Positions 14,421 through 24,663 of a stretch of 64,000 nucleotides of DNA are shown piece after piece (the first letter of the stretch is position 1; each line of letters begins with the position of its first letter). A program made the translations under genes and the position numbers. This DNA is from Hypoxylon rubiginosum (taxonomy: Eukaryota > Ascomycota > Sordariomycetes > Xylariales > Hypoxylaceae): the NCBI GenBank assembly GCA_902806565.1, contig CADCXA010000055.1, positions 496,001 through 560,000 on the forward strand, in the 5' to 3' direction. Under the pieces are notes generated by a model. That model did no database searches. It saw only the letters and a program-made list of their open reading frames with translations, and was not told the origin of the DNA.

Positions 14421-17400
14421 TTTTAATAGTATTTAAATTAATAAAAGCTTAATAAAAATAAAATTAATATTAATAATATTTAAATAAATATATTTATATT
14501 TTTTAAAGTAAAATTATTTTATTTTAAAATTATTAATTATTTAATATAAAAATATCTTAATATTAATTTAACATTATATTTCTTTTAATATAAATTAACG
14601 TAATAAAATATAATATAATATAATTTAATAAAATATAAAAGAAAAATAAAAAAATAAATATAAAATTATTTTTTTTATATAAATTTTTATAATAAAATTA
14701 TCCTTAATTATTTATAACTTATTAAAAAAATTAATATAAGTTATATCTTTTTTATTAAAATTTATTTAGAAAATAATATAAAGTGGAAAATTATTAATTT
14801 AACTAAATATAAATAATATAAAAATAATATAATTAAATTTTACTATAATTATAAATTTAAATTAAATATATTAATAAATATAAAGAAAAATTTAATATAT
14901 AAATTAATATATATAGTTATAAAATAACTTATTTTTAAAAGTATAATTTAATTTAAATATATTTAAATATATTTAAAAGTTATAAATTATTAATATAATT
15001 AAAAAAAAGTTTATTATAATAAAAAATAAAAATTTCTTTTAATTTTAAGATTAAATTAATTATAAAATATAAATAAATATTAGAAATTTTATTTTATTAA
15101 ATTTAAAATTTATATAAATATTAATACTTATTTTTATAAAATTATATAATATAATATTAATAGATTTAATAATTTACTTATAAATATAATTAACTAATAT
15201 TTTAAAATAATTATTATATTGGGATTTTAACCTTAAATAACTTATATAAATTATAAAATTAAAACTTTTTTTATAGTTTAAATATAATATTAATTAACTA
15301 TATAAACTAAGTTTTAAATAACTATATAATTTATAAATAAAATAAAAATAAAATATTTATAAAATATATATATTTTAAAATTATATAAGTTTTATATAAG
15401 TTAATATAATATAAAAATTAAATAATAATGGTTTTTTTTTTAAATTAATATAACTAATCGTTAAATTATAAGTAAATTAATATTTATATTATTAAATATT
15501 AATATTAATATTATATTATTAATAATATTTTAAAAGTTTATATAATTTAAATTTATTTAAAAAATATTAGTTTTATATTTAAATTATAATATATATTATT
15601 TTTAAAAACCTATTATAATAAAAAATAACTTAATATATTTATTTATAAAATACTTATATTATTAAATAATAAGAAAATAAAATTATTAATTATATTAATA
15701 AACTTTAAATAAACTTAAATAATATAAAAATAAAAAATTATATTATAAATTTAACTTTTAATTTTTTATTATTAAAGTTAATATATTAATTAAAAAAGTT
15801 AATATATAAATATAATTTTAATAATTTCCTAGCCTTAGAAATATAATAAATTTATAATAAATAATTAACGTAATACTTACTAAAATTTATTAAAAATAAA
15901 AACTGTTTATATTTTAATAAATATATTAGTTTAAAAGATTATTTAAAATAATATAAAAAGAATAAAAAAAAACTAATATTAATATTTAATAAGTTTTTAT
16001 ATAATAAAATAATATAATATATAACTTAATTAAATAAAGTAAAAAAACAAATAAAAACAAAATAAATATAATTATATGGTTATTTATTAAATATTTTAAA
16101 AATAAAAAAATAAATTTAAAAAATGTTAAAAATTTATATATTATTTTTTATAATAATTATAAATTATTTATCTTTTAAATATATACTTATAATATAAAGT
16201 TATTAAAACGGTAAAAATAATTATTTTAATTATTAATTATTTTTTATTTAAATAAATACTTATTTAATTTACTAGGTATTATTTTATTATTTAAAATATT
16301 AATACTTAAATATATATTTAAATAAATAAATATTAAATAATAAAAATTATTATTTTTATTTATTAAAAGTTTTAATTTTATTAATTTTTTAAAGTTTATA
16401 TAATTTTTTTTAGTTTATTATAATAAAAGTTTTTTTTTATATTATATTTAATATTATAATAAATAAAAACAATCTAGTTTTTATAAACTTTTTTAAAAAT
16501 ATATTATATATAAAATTATAATTAGATTATTTATTTTAAATTATAAAAAAAAATCTTATTTTAAATATATTTTAAATATCTTATAAATTAAATTATAAAA
16601 ACATATATAATAATAATTTAATTATTTTTATAAGCTTTTTTTAATAAGTTTATATTTAATATATAAAATTTAAAATGTTATTTAAATCACTATTAATTTA
16701 TTTTTTATAATAATTTATATTAATTTTTTTAAAATTAATTTTTTTTAAGCGTTAGTTATTATAATATTAATATATAAATTTAAAAGCTTTTTTATATTTA
16801 TTAAAACTAAGATTTTATTATAAAAACCTAGCTTTTATTATTTAAAAAATTATAACTTTTAAAATAATAATATTAAATATTTATATTATTAAAAATATTA
16901 AAAATAAATATAATAAGTTTTTTTATTTAATAAACTTTTTTATTTATTATTTTTATATATATAAAAACATTTATAATTATTAAATTTATTATTTTTTATA
17001 TAATAATATTTTAGTTTTTTTTATTATTTAAATAATTTTATAATAATATTATTATTTTATAATATTAATATTTTTATTAATAAAATATTTTATAATAATA
17101 TTTTATATAATATTTAATATTTTTTTTTATTTAGTATTTATTTAAATAAAAAATAAATTAAATATAAATAATATTTATTTATAATAATTATTTTATTTAT
17201 ATTTATAAATTTATATTTTAAAGTTTTAAACTTTTATAACTAGTTATTTTTAAATAAATTTTTAAAATTATAATAAAAACTTTAATTTATTTTAATTAAT
17301 AAACTATATAAATTATAAAAAAAAGTTAATTAATTTTTTAATATATAGCTTTTAAATTTAACTGTATATATATATAAAACTTATTATTTAAATAATAAAA

Positions 17401-17754
17401 TTATAAATTAAAAAGTTATTATATTATTTTAATATTAAAACTTTATATATAAATAAACTTAGTTTATATTTTTTTTAATATTAATAAATTAAGCTTTTTA
17501 TTTAAATTATAAAAATTATATATTTTTTATTTAAATTTTAAAAATAATAAATAAATTTATAGTTTTATTGAAATAATAAAAATTTAAAAAGTTTTAATAT
17601 ATAATAATTAAAATATTAAAATTAAAATAAGTAAAAAAATTATTATTTAATATATAATAAACTATATTATTAAAACTATTAACCTGGTTAAAAATTTTAA
17701 AAATTTTTAATATAATATTTTATATATTTTATAATATAAAAATTTTAATTTAAT

Positions 17755-17890
17755 TATAATTTAAATATAATTTAATAATAATTTAATTATAATTTAATAA
17801 TAATTTAATTATAATTTAATAATAATTTAATTATAACTTAATAATAGTTTAATTATAACTTAATAATAATTTAATAATAATTTAATAATA
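17755..17890. repeat. Tandem array of a 21-bp unit
   Basis: At least five head-to-tail copies of an AATTTAATAATAATTTAATTAT-like unit (period about 21 bases) lie about 130 bases before the end of the AT-rich block. It is low complexity and non-coding. Confidence 0.65.
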
Positions 17891-18149
17891 GTTTTATAAT
17901 AATTTAAATATTATTATAAATATTTTATAAATATAATAAATTTAATTTTAAGTTTAAATATAATTATAATTAATTATTATAAGTTTTTTATAATTTAAAT
18001 TAATAAAGTATATTAATTTATTAAAAACTTAGTGTATTTATATAATATAGGAATTATATACACTATGGTTTTAGCTTATTTTGCAGGTTTGGTAGGTTTG
18101 GTGGATTTGGTAAACTTGGCACTTTTGTCACTTTGGTGGTTTAGCGTAA

Positions 18150-20519
18150 ATTTACAGCGGAGCTTATCTCTCCCTTACCCTGCCCTTCTCCAACTTTCCA
18201 GCTTCGACTCATATTGTCCGTCGTCTTCAACTCACAACCTTCTCGCACGACCAGGGTAGAAGCGACTCCCGTAATAGTGATGGAACGTATGAGGGTTCAC
18301 ATACGTATTTTAACGTCGAAGTTAAGGAGCCAACTGGCCATGTCCGGATACAGCACGATAGAATCGTGCGGAACATTCGTGCTTGCATAGAACCTAGAAA
18401 ACACATCGTCTGTTGGGTCCTCGATGACAACAACAAGCCGCCAGATGCTGTCCAACATGATCCTCTCTATTCTACCGACGATGGTAATTGGCTATCCGAC
18501 ATTCGAGGGGGCGATACGATACAAGTCATACCGATGGCTGAATATCCAGGCTGGATCAACTTCATAATTGAGGCACACATTGAGATATGGGTTGGAACAA
18601 TTGATACGATGGATCTAGGACGCACTATGGCACAGGCACCGGCTGTGTGGCCATTGTATCAAAAACTCGATGGGTCTCAAAAGGAGACGCGTCTAATAAT
18701 TATCGAGCCATCAGCGGACCGTGAGAGCGATATCATACAACTTTCCCTTACACACATTTCGTTGGCAAACAGTGACTGTATACGGTATGAAGCACTTTCG
18801 TACTGCTGGGGTGACGGTCGTGAGCAGCGTCCTATCCTGCTAAAGGGACTAGAGCCATCTCTGCCGGCAATACAGGTTTTTATTAGCAGGAATCTTTTTG
18901 CTGCTCTAAAGACTTTGAGGAACGAGGAAATTGGACGCATCTTCTGGATCGATCAGTTGTGTATCAACCAATCTGACCTGGAGGAGCGTGCTGAACAGGT
19001 CGCTCTTATGGGTGACATTTACGCAGGTGCCAAACACGTTCGCATATGGCTTGGAGAATTGGATGAAAGTGCCGGCAAAGACTTTTCTACCATTCAAACT
19101 ATATCCAATGCATATTCACAAGCGAATTTGTCACGGGGAGATGTCTCGGCTCACAGCGGTGGTAGCAGCGATACCATACCATCCGGGGCGCCAATCACAC
19201 CAGAGATCTCGCACAAGGTCATCCAAACGGCCGGCGGCATTAATATGCAGAATGATAGCGTTTTCCAGCGGCAATGGTTCGAGCGGGTATGGGTTCTTCA
19301 GGAAGCATGGAACATTCCGAAATCATGCTCCGTCCTGGAACTGTCGCAGCGCGTCACCGTCATGTGCGGGAGCGCCGAGCTGCCCTGGACAGCCATCTTA
19401 CGAGCCGGCCAGTGTCTACGGTCATACAATGGCAGTAGCTACAATGCCTTGATACCGGCGATCTGGATGGTCCTGTTCAAACACCAAGAAAGCTCAGGCG
19501 ATCTCGCACAGGACCGTATTACCTTCGTGCCCCAACCTCGATTAGATATCTTGACCGTTCTCATCAATGCTCTAGAAATGAGAGCAACAGATGCCCGTGA
19601 TAAGATATTTGCACTCCTTACCTTCGGAGAAGAAACCCACCAGGTCGCAGAATTGCCAGACCCAATAAAGCCGGATTATAGCAAGAGTGTGCAGAACGTC
19701 TATGTTGACTTCACTCGCTGGTGGATACAGCATTATCACTCTTTGGGTATTCTCTCTGCGGTGCATACACTCACCGGCCGCACATGGCTAGACGGATCTA
19801 AGTGTCAGGGGTTTGGCGCTGGTAATACAGAGACACTAGACGTTCCCTCCTGGAGCTTCTGGTCTGATGGGCACAGTCAATGGAGACGCGCGACCCTTGG
19901 AATTGGAGATCGTGGAACATATAATGCCAGTGGGGACATCAAAGTTAATATTGGCACATTAGGCCTGACGATGCCATTGCGGCCACATGTCCTTGCTCTA
20001 AAGGGGGTTCGGATAGGTGTTCTACGCTCGACTATTTACTACCCTTTCTATCGCAGACCTTTGATATCGGAAGCAATGCATCAAGCATACGCCGAGATAT
20101 TCGACCCCGCGAGTACGATAGGTACATGGGGGCACGGAAAGACACAGACACATCTTCCCCTAATGGACCACGGCCAACTCCCCTATCACTACTCTACCCA
20201 TTGGCGAGATATACCTAGAGAATCCCTGGATTCTACATCTGGTCTGACGGATCCCGATGCTCCAGATTATCTCCCCTGCCATGGGAAATGCATGTTTTCC
20301 ACGGAAACAGGTGTAGGTGTAGGTCTTTGTCCGAATGGATCTCAAGTTGGTGACTTGGTTGTGATATTATTTGGATCAAAAGTCCCTCATTTACTAAGAT
20401 CTAGCAATACACCGGGGGAGTATTATTTCGTTGGGGAATGTTATATGGATGGAGTCATGCACGGCGAGGCTTTCGAGGGAAATACTGTCTTGAGCGAGGA
20501 GACGTTCTTCCTAGTCTGA
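18150..20519 (+). CDS. HET-domain (heterokaryon incompatibility) protein, 5' end unresolved
   Basis: This is a single open frame of about 790 codons. The HET domain (Pfam HET family, allorecognition and programmed cell death in filamentous ascomycetes) is recognisable from YEALSYCWGD (about 18796), IFWIDQLCINQ (about 18939) and the following QVALMGDIYAGAKHVRIWLG segment. The tail GDLVVILFGSKVPHLLR then VGECYMDGVMHGE is the usual C-terminal end of large HET proteins. An N-terminal region before the HET domain (GDTIQVIPMAEYPGWINFIIEA) looks like a folded accessory domain that I cannot name. The frame is open from 18150 but has no ATG before 18534; a GTG lies at 18366. Either a first exon lies upstream in DNA that now looks RIP-mutated, or translation starts at 18534, or the gene is 5'-truncated. 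The body shows no stops or frameshifts. The HET assignment is firm; the start is not. Confidence 0.85.
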   Translation: MYSGAYLSLTLPFSNFPASTHIVRRLQLTTFSHDQGRSDSRNSDGTYEGSHTYFNVEVKEPTGHVRIQHDRIVRNIRACIEPRKHIVCWVLDDNNKPPDAVQHDPLYSTDDGNWLSDIRGGDTIQVIPMAEYPGWINFIIEAHIEIWVGTIDTMDLGRTMAQAPAVWPLYQKLDGSQKETRLIIIEPSADRESDIIQLSLTHISLANSDCIRYEALSYCWGDGREQRPILLKGLEPSLPAIQVFISRNLFAALKTLRNEEIGRIFWIDQLCINQSDLEERAEQVALMGDIYAGAKHVRIWLGELDESAGKDFSTIQTISNAYSQANLSRGDVSAHSGGSSDTIPSGAPITPEISHKVIQTAGGINMQNDSVFQRQWFERVWVLQEAWNIPKSCSVLELSQRVTVMCGSAELPWTAILRAGQCLRSYNGSSYNALIPAIWMVLFKHQESSGDLAQDRITFVPQPRLDILTVLINALEMRATDARDKIFALLTFGEETHQVAELPDPIKPDYSKSVQNVYVDFTRWWIQHYHSLGILSAVHTLTGRTWLDGSKCQGFGAGNTETLDVPSWSFWSDGHSQWRRATLGIGDRGTYNASGDIKVNIGTLGLTMPLRPHVLALKGVRIGVLRSTIYYPFYRRPLISEAMHQAYAEIFDPASTIGTWGHGKTQTHLPLMDHGQLPYHYSTHWRDIPRESLDSTSGLTDPDAPDYLPCHGKCMFSTETGVGVGLCPNGSQVGDLVVILFGSKVPHLLRSSNTPGEYYFVGECYMDGVMHGEAFEGNTVLSEETFFLV

Positions 20520-22048
20520 CATGAATGCTGCCCGCCAGTCTGACAAAACAATCCAATTAATCTATTCCACGTCCAATTATCAAATGGGGACTCTTCCAAT
20601 GCAGATAGTGTGCTGTGTGATTCAGGTGAAGCTGCATTTCTCCTGAGCGGAGCTTTATTTCTGCGTCTATCTTTACTTTAAGAACTGCGTGTCGACATTT
20701 TTAATAGGGGTTCCACTGCCGTACTGGCTCTAGATGACGAAGCGCCTATTTAACCAATTACGGAACTCTGAAATTGACAACTCTCACCAGAGTTGCAACT
20801 CCTCTGAATCTCTGATTCAGTATGTCGACCCACAACTTATAGGACCATCATGCAGCCCATGACTCGTGGCAGCTCACATGGCATCTCAACTTCCCCTTGA
20901 TCCTGACCTTATATCAGAATTCCTAAAATTATCGATAACCATATGGGAACATAAAGGCTTTAGATCATAAAAACTGACCGGCTGCCGATTCGGCCATATA
21001 CTATTTCTATATACGGGACTTGTGTTACGAGCTTGTTGGACAGGCTAGCGGTTTGGAGAGATGACGAAAAGGGGTAACAGCCCGTTGGTAAAATTATACC
21101 GAGTATTAAACATAAATTAAATTGACTCCTATTTATAAGCCAAACCGAAATCTAAAGAGGAATAATTCAGACCCTTTACCCTATTAGATCGATAATAGGG
21201 ATCTATGAGGTGTTTATAGGTGTAAGAGTAGGTCTTGGCATTGTGTATAAAGCCCTGAAAGCCCCTGCTTGTACCCATGTGATAGCCTACGGGATGCTAA
21301 ACTTACTAGCACGATGATTGGCTGGCATGTTCCGGTTCTAGCAAGAGGAAGCCAATAAGACTCGTGGTACCCGAACGGCTACTTAAACTCTACTCAAACT
21401 AAGCATCTAAAAGGATAAAAAGATTCTAGGAGACGGCATAAATTTTCATGCTGCGAAAATATCTTGACATCTCGTGCTTCCTCGGTTTTCTGCAGCGGCC
21501 CAGCTGATTCGCGTAGCATGAGGTCATGGGGGATCGGCCCTTTAAGAGGACCAACGATCCGCCGCAAATCGTCGCCACTGCACGTCATCGTGCAGCTGTC
21601 ATGTCGACATGACATCGCAACACTACACCCCACAACTCGATATTCCAAATTACCGGAGACGGGAGCTGTCCAAGCACTATTGGCCGAAGGTGATTTTGCT
21701 TTGCTGACCTCTTCGGGCCTATTACGCTACTCTGGTGGTTCTCTCGGTGGCAACACGGAGTCTGGGGTTTCCCCTCAAGTCCCTGGGCCCCTAGACCGCT
21801 ACCCCTTTTCCCCCGGATGCTCCGGTAGCATGGGGAGAGAGAAGAAGAAAGTTGGTTGCGGTATTCTAGAATTATTCATTATGTAGCACTCGAGGTCATG
21901 GTGCGAGGGCAGCGCGAAACTCTCTTCCTAGACATGTACATAATGACGCCCGTCCGCCCTGCCTCCGTCTCAAGCGTAGCTACTACACTTGAGTCTCAAA
22001 CACAGTAGCAGCGCCAGGACTCAAGATATCCACCTGCCATCCCTCATC
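20520..22048. other. Intergenic: HET gene 3' side and sugar-transporter promoter
   Basis: About 1.5 kb without a credible gene. Short open frames here (for example 21464-21886 from a TTG-type start) show no recognisable motifs. The last 300 bases before the transporter hold a small cluster of CreA-type sites, listed separately. Confidence 0.6.
21762..21825. promoter_or_regulatory. Cluster of three CreA/CRE1-type consensus sites
   Basis: Three matches to the fungal carbon-catabolite repressor consensus SYGGRG lie within 64 bases: CTGGGG at 21762-21767 (+), CCGGGG on the - strand at 21811-21816, and CCGGAG on the - strand at 21820-21825. They are 220-290 bases upstream of the ATG of a sugar transporter, where such control would make sense. 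Each six-base match is weak alone; the clustering is what makes it worth noting. Confidence 0.35.
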
Positions 22049-24019
22049 ATGTGGGGCATTAGCACGCACGTAAAATTCGACGATGTCGACCCGAGCAAGT
22101 CGGAGAAGTATAGGGATGCGCCGCACCTCCACCCCAAGGCGTCTCTCGACTACAGCCCGCTGCCTCGCGTAACGCTGCGCTCCCTCAGCATGGGCGCGCT
22201 CGTGTCGATGGGAGGTCTAATCTTCGGGTAATTACCTGCCTATGTTACACGGTTCTCGACCGCGAAGGCATTGGAAGTAATAGTTTGCTAATCGAGATTG
22301 TAGTTACGACACGGGCCAGATCTCGGGTTTCCTCGAGATGCCGGACTTCCAAAGAAGGTTCGGAGAGGTCCAACCTGACGGCAGTTACGGCTTCAGCAAC
22401 GTTAGGACGGGTCTGGTCGTCGGCCTCCTGTCCATAGGCACTCTCATCGGCGCCCTTGTCGCTGCACCCATCGCCGACAGGATAGGGCGGCGCATTTCCG
22501 TATGCCTCTGGTCTATCGTTGTTTCGGTGGGATTTGTGATCCAAGTAGCGTCTGACGATTCCTGGGTGCAAGTAATGATCGGCCGCTTGGTGGCCGGCTG
22601 GGGTGTAGGCGCCCTGAGTTTGCTCGTGCCCATGTACCAAGCCGAGACTGCGCCCCCGTGGATTCGCGGCGCGTTGGTGTGCACGTATCAGCTATTCATC
22701 ACCCTCGGAATCTTCCTGGCTGCTTGTTTCAACTACGGCACCTACGAGCACCAGCAGGATAACTCGGGATCGTGGCGTATCGTCATCAGCTTGGGGTGGA
22801 TCTGGACCGCGATGTTGGCCGGGGGCATCCTAGCCTTCAACGAGACGCCGCGATTTGACTACCGCAGAGGACGCGTGGAGCAAGCTAAGAAGACGCTCAT
22901 GAGGGTGTACGGCGCACCCGAGAACCACTATTCTGTCCACATCCAACTGGAGGAGATCGAGAGCAAGCTCCGAGCTGAATCGCACGTGAAACTAAGTGGC
23001 ATTGGTGGCATTATAGAAATGTTCAGAGGGCCGCGCATGGCATACCGAATAGCACTAGGCATTTTTCTCCAGATGTTCCAGCAGCTAACGGGCGCCAACC
23101 TGTTTTTTTATTTCGGGTATGTATGAAAACATGTCGTGTCGGCATTTTTATCGTCCCTTTCTAGTATAATATAGTAATTTCGCTAACATTCTAACAGTAA
23201 GTATTCTAGTTTCTTCGCTGTTGAGTTGAAGAGAGCAACGTCTGGTATGTTCGAGAAACCTGCGTTAAAAATGCTAACACGACATGTTTTCGTACACTAG
23301 GAACGACCATCTTCCAGTCTGTGCAGATCAACCCTTTCGTCACGCAGATGATCCTCAACGGCATCAACTTCGGCACGACCTTCATCGGACTGTACCTGGT
23401 TGAGCACTACGGACGTCGCTTATCCCTTATCACCGGCAGCATCTGGATGTTTATCTGTTTCATGATCTTTGCCTCGGTCGGCCACTTCATGCTAGATCTC
23501 GAGAATCCCTCTAACACGCCTACGGCAGGCATAGTCCTGATCGTGTTTGCGTGCTTGTTCATCCTGGGCTACGCCACGACTTGGGGCCCAATGGTGTGGA
23601 CGATCATCGCCGAGATCTACCCGTCGAAGTACCGCGCCAAGGCGATGGCTTTGGCCACGGCCAGCAACTGGACATGGAATTTCCTTATCGCTTTCTTCAC
23701 CTCCTTCATCACCACCGCCATCGACTTTCAGTACGGTTATATCTTCGCTGCTTGTAATGTCGTTGCCGGGTTTATCGTTTACTTTTTCGTTATCGAGGGC
23801 CAAGGCCGAACGCTCGAAGAAATTGACACCATGTACATCGAGCACGTATCTCCGATGACCTCGTCCAAGTGGATTCCACCTCCACCCGAGGAGATCGCTC
23901 GGATCCGTCGTGAGGCTGGCACCGAGGTGGCGGATGTGCCGACGCCTGCGGCCAACAACTCTAGCGAGGAGCGGGATGATGATTCTAAGATTGAAAGACA
24001 CCATACAGAAGTTGCCTAA
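22049..24019 (+). CDS. MFS sugar transporter (sugar porter family, hexose-transporter-like)
   Basis: Proton-coupled or facilitative plasma-membrane uptake of monosaccharides. Exons: 22049-22227, 22304-23115 and 23301-24019, giving 569 residues, a normal length for the family. Visible sugar-porter motifs: IFGYDTGQISGF in TM1, ADRIGRR in the TM2-TM3 loop, GRLVAGWGVG, PMYQAETAP then RGALVCTYQL, LTGANLFFYFGTTIF in TM7, VEHYGRR, GPMVWTIIAEIYPSKYRAKAMAL and FFVIEGQGRTLEEID at the end of TM12. The N-terminus is WGISTHVKFDDVDPSKSEKYRDAP; the ATG at 22049 is the first in frame. The first intron has donor GTAATT and a GCTAAT branch. The second intervening sequence is a twin intron whose correct removal restores the invariant YFG-TTIF junction; see its own entry. 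The exact sugar cannot be told from sequence. The cytoplasmic tail is acidic and serine-rich. Confidence 0.93.
23116..23300 (+). other. Stwintron [D1,2]: twin spliceosomal intron splitting the donor of another intron
   Basis: Internal intron 23117-23197 (81 nt): donor GTATGT, branch GCTAAC at about 23182, acceptor CTAACAG. Its removal brings the exon-final G at 23116 next to TAAGT at 23198, creating a perfect GTAAGT donor. The external intron (G23116 plus 23198-23300, 104 nt) then uses branch GCTAAC at about 23273 and acceptor CACTAG. Only two-step removal gives YFG followed directly by TTIF, as the transporter family requires, and exon sizes sum to 1710 nt (570 codons). The conventional reading, with a 47-nt micro-exon at 23198-23244, also stays in frame but inserts 16 residues into conserved TM7. 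A single intron 23117-23300 would shift the frame. Confidence 0.85.
23120..23296. repeat. Terminal inverted repeats of the stwintron (43-nt arms)
   Basis: The arm 23120-23162 is the reverse complement of 23254-23296 at 35 of 43 positions, and three of the eight mismatches would be G-U pairs in RNA. The core, GAAAACATGTCGTGT against ACACGACATGTTTTC, is perfect over 15 bases, and a second block reads GCATTTTTA/TAAAAATGC. The arms bring the first donor and the last acceptor together, as in the internally symmetrical stwintrons known from Hypoxylaceae. Confidence 0.9.
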
Positions 24020-24663
24020 GATATATGAGCTGTATTATAGGGCGTATTGCGGTATCTGATATAGAAGTCCAAAATATTCGGAGCCAGAGAAGTATATAGC
24101 TACCTAGGTACTTGAACACAACTTATCTTAACGGTCTGAAGATCAGCCCTATCGATGGTGATTAACAGAGTTTGTCACTATTACCTGCTTACCTTCAAAA
24201 TTGCAATAAAAGCTAGGACGATAATACAAAATAGAGGATCATCCTCCAGAATAGACCTCATCAAAAATGCGTCTATTACTAAATGAAGAAGCCTCGGGAT
24301 ATCTTGATACTACTGCTGCAAAAAAGAACTTGGTGTCTTCCGGAGAACTTTATTTTACTTAGGTAGCGATAGGAAGAATCTCCTACCATGATCGTAATAG
24401 GAGATCATGGTAGGAGATCACGAGAAGCTGACTATGTATCACTCAAGTTTAGATTCGCATTTTGTACTGGAGATATGAATATTACAGGGGACGGGTATCA
24501 ATTCGGCTAGCTTTATCTTAAAGACTGCTTCACTCTCAATCAACTGACAGAGACGCGCTGACCCTGAATAACACATACGAGTCTTGTCTCATATCTTGTG
24601 TACTTTTTTCTTTTTCATGTTCAACGTGGCGGCCACTAAACTCATTTGATCTATATTCGTTCT
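24020..24663. other. Convergent intergenic region with a perfect hairpin
   Basis: These are the 3' flanks of the transporter (+) and OLA1 (-). They contain the palindrome TACCTAGGTA at 24101-24110 and a perfect 16-bp hairpin at 24378-24418 (separate entry). No gene is seen. Confidence 0.6.
24378..24418. terminator. Perfect 16-bp hairpin between convergent genes
   Basis: ATCTCCTACCATGATC (24378-24393) is the exact reverse complement of 24403-24418, with a 9-base loop. It lies between two converging stop codons, 359 bases after the transporter stop and 246 bases from the OLA1 stop. It could form a 3'-end RNA structure on either transcript. Calling it a terminator is an inference, since Pol II termination does not normally need hairpins. 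Confidence 0.35.

Larger units (their letters stand above)
3541..18020. other. AT-rich, RIP-like block, proximal part
   Basis: About 14.5 kb of extremely AT-rich DNA with no credible open reading frame. CpA and TpG dinucleotides are almost missing while TpA is everywhere, consistent with saturated RIP of repetitive DNA. Embedded features are listed separately: a polypyrimidine tract near 10.4 kb, a decayed tandem array of about 141-bp units at 13.56-14.42 kb, and a 21-bp array near 17.8 kb. A run of about 22 A bases sits at 9260-9282. The block ends sharply at about 18.02 kb. Confidence 0.85.

Noticed and set aside
1..18020. Mitochondrial DNA insertion as the cause of the AT richness
   Set aside because: No mitochondrial coding or rRNA-like sequence is visible, and the CpA/TpG depletion points to RIP instead.
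21394..21886. Overlapping + and - strand frames upstream of the transporter
   Set aside because: Non-ATG starts or no motifs. The region looks like a promoter, with CreA-type sites.
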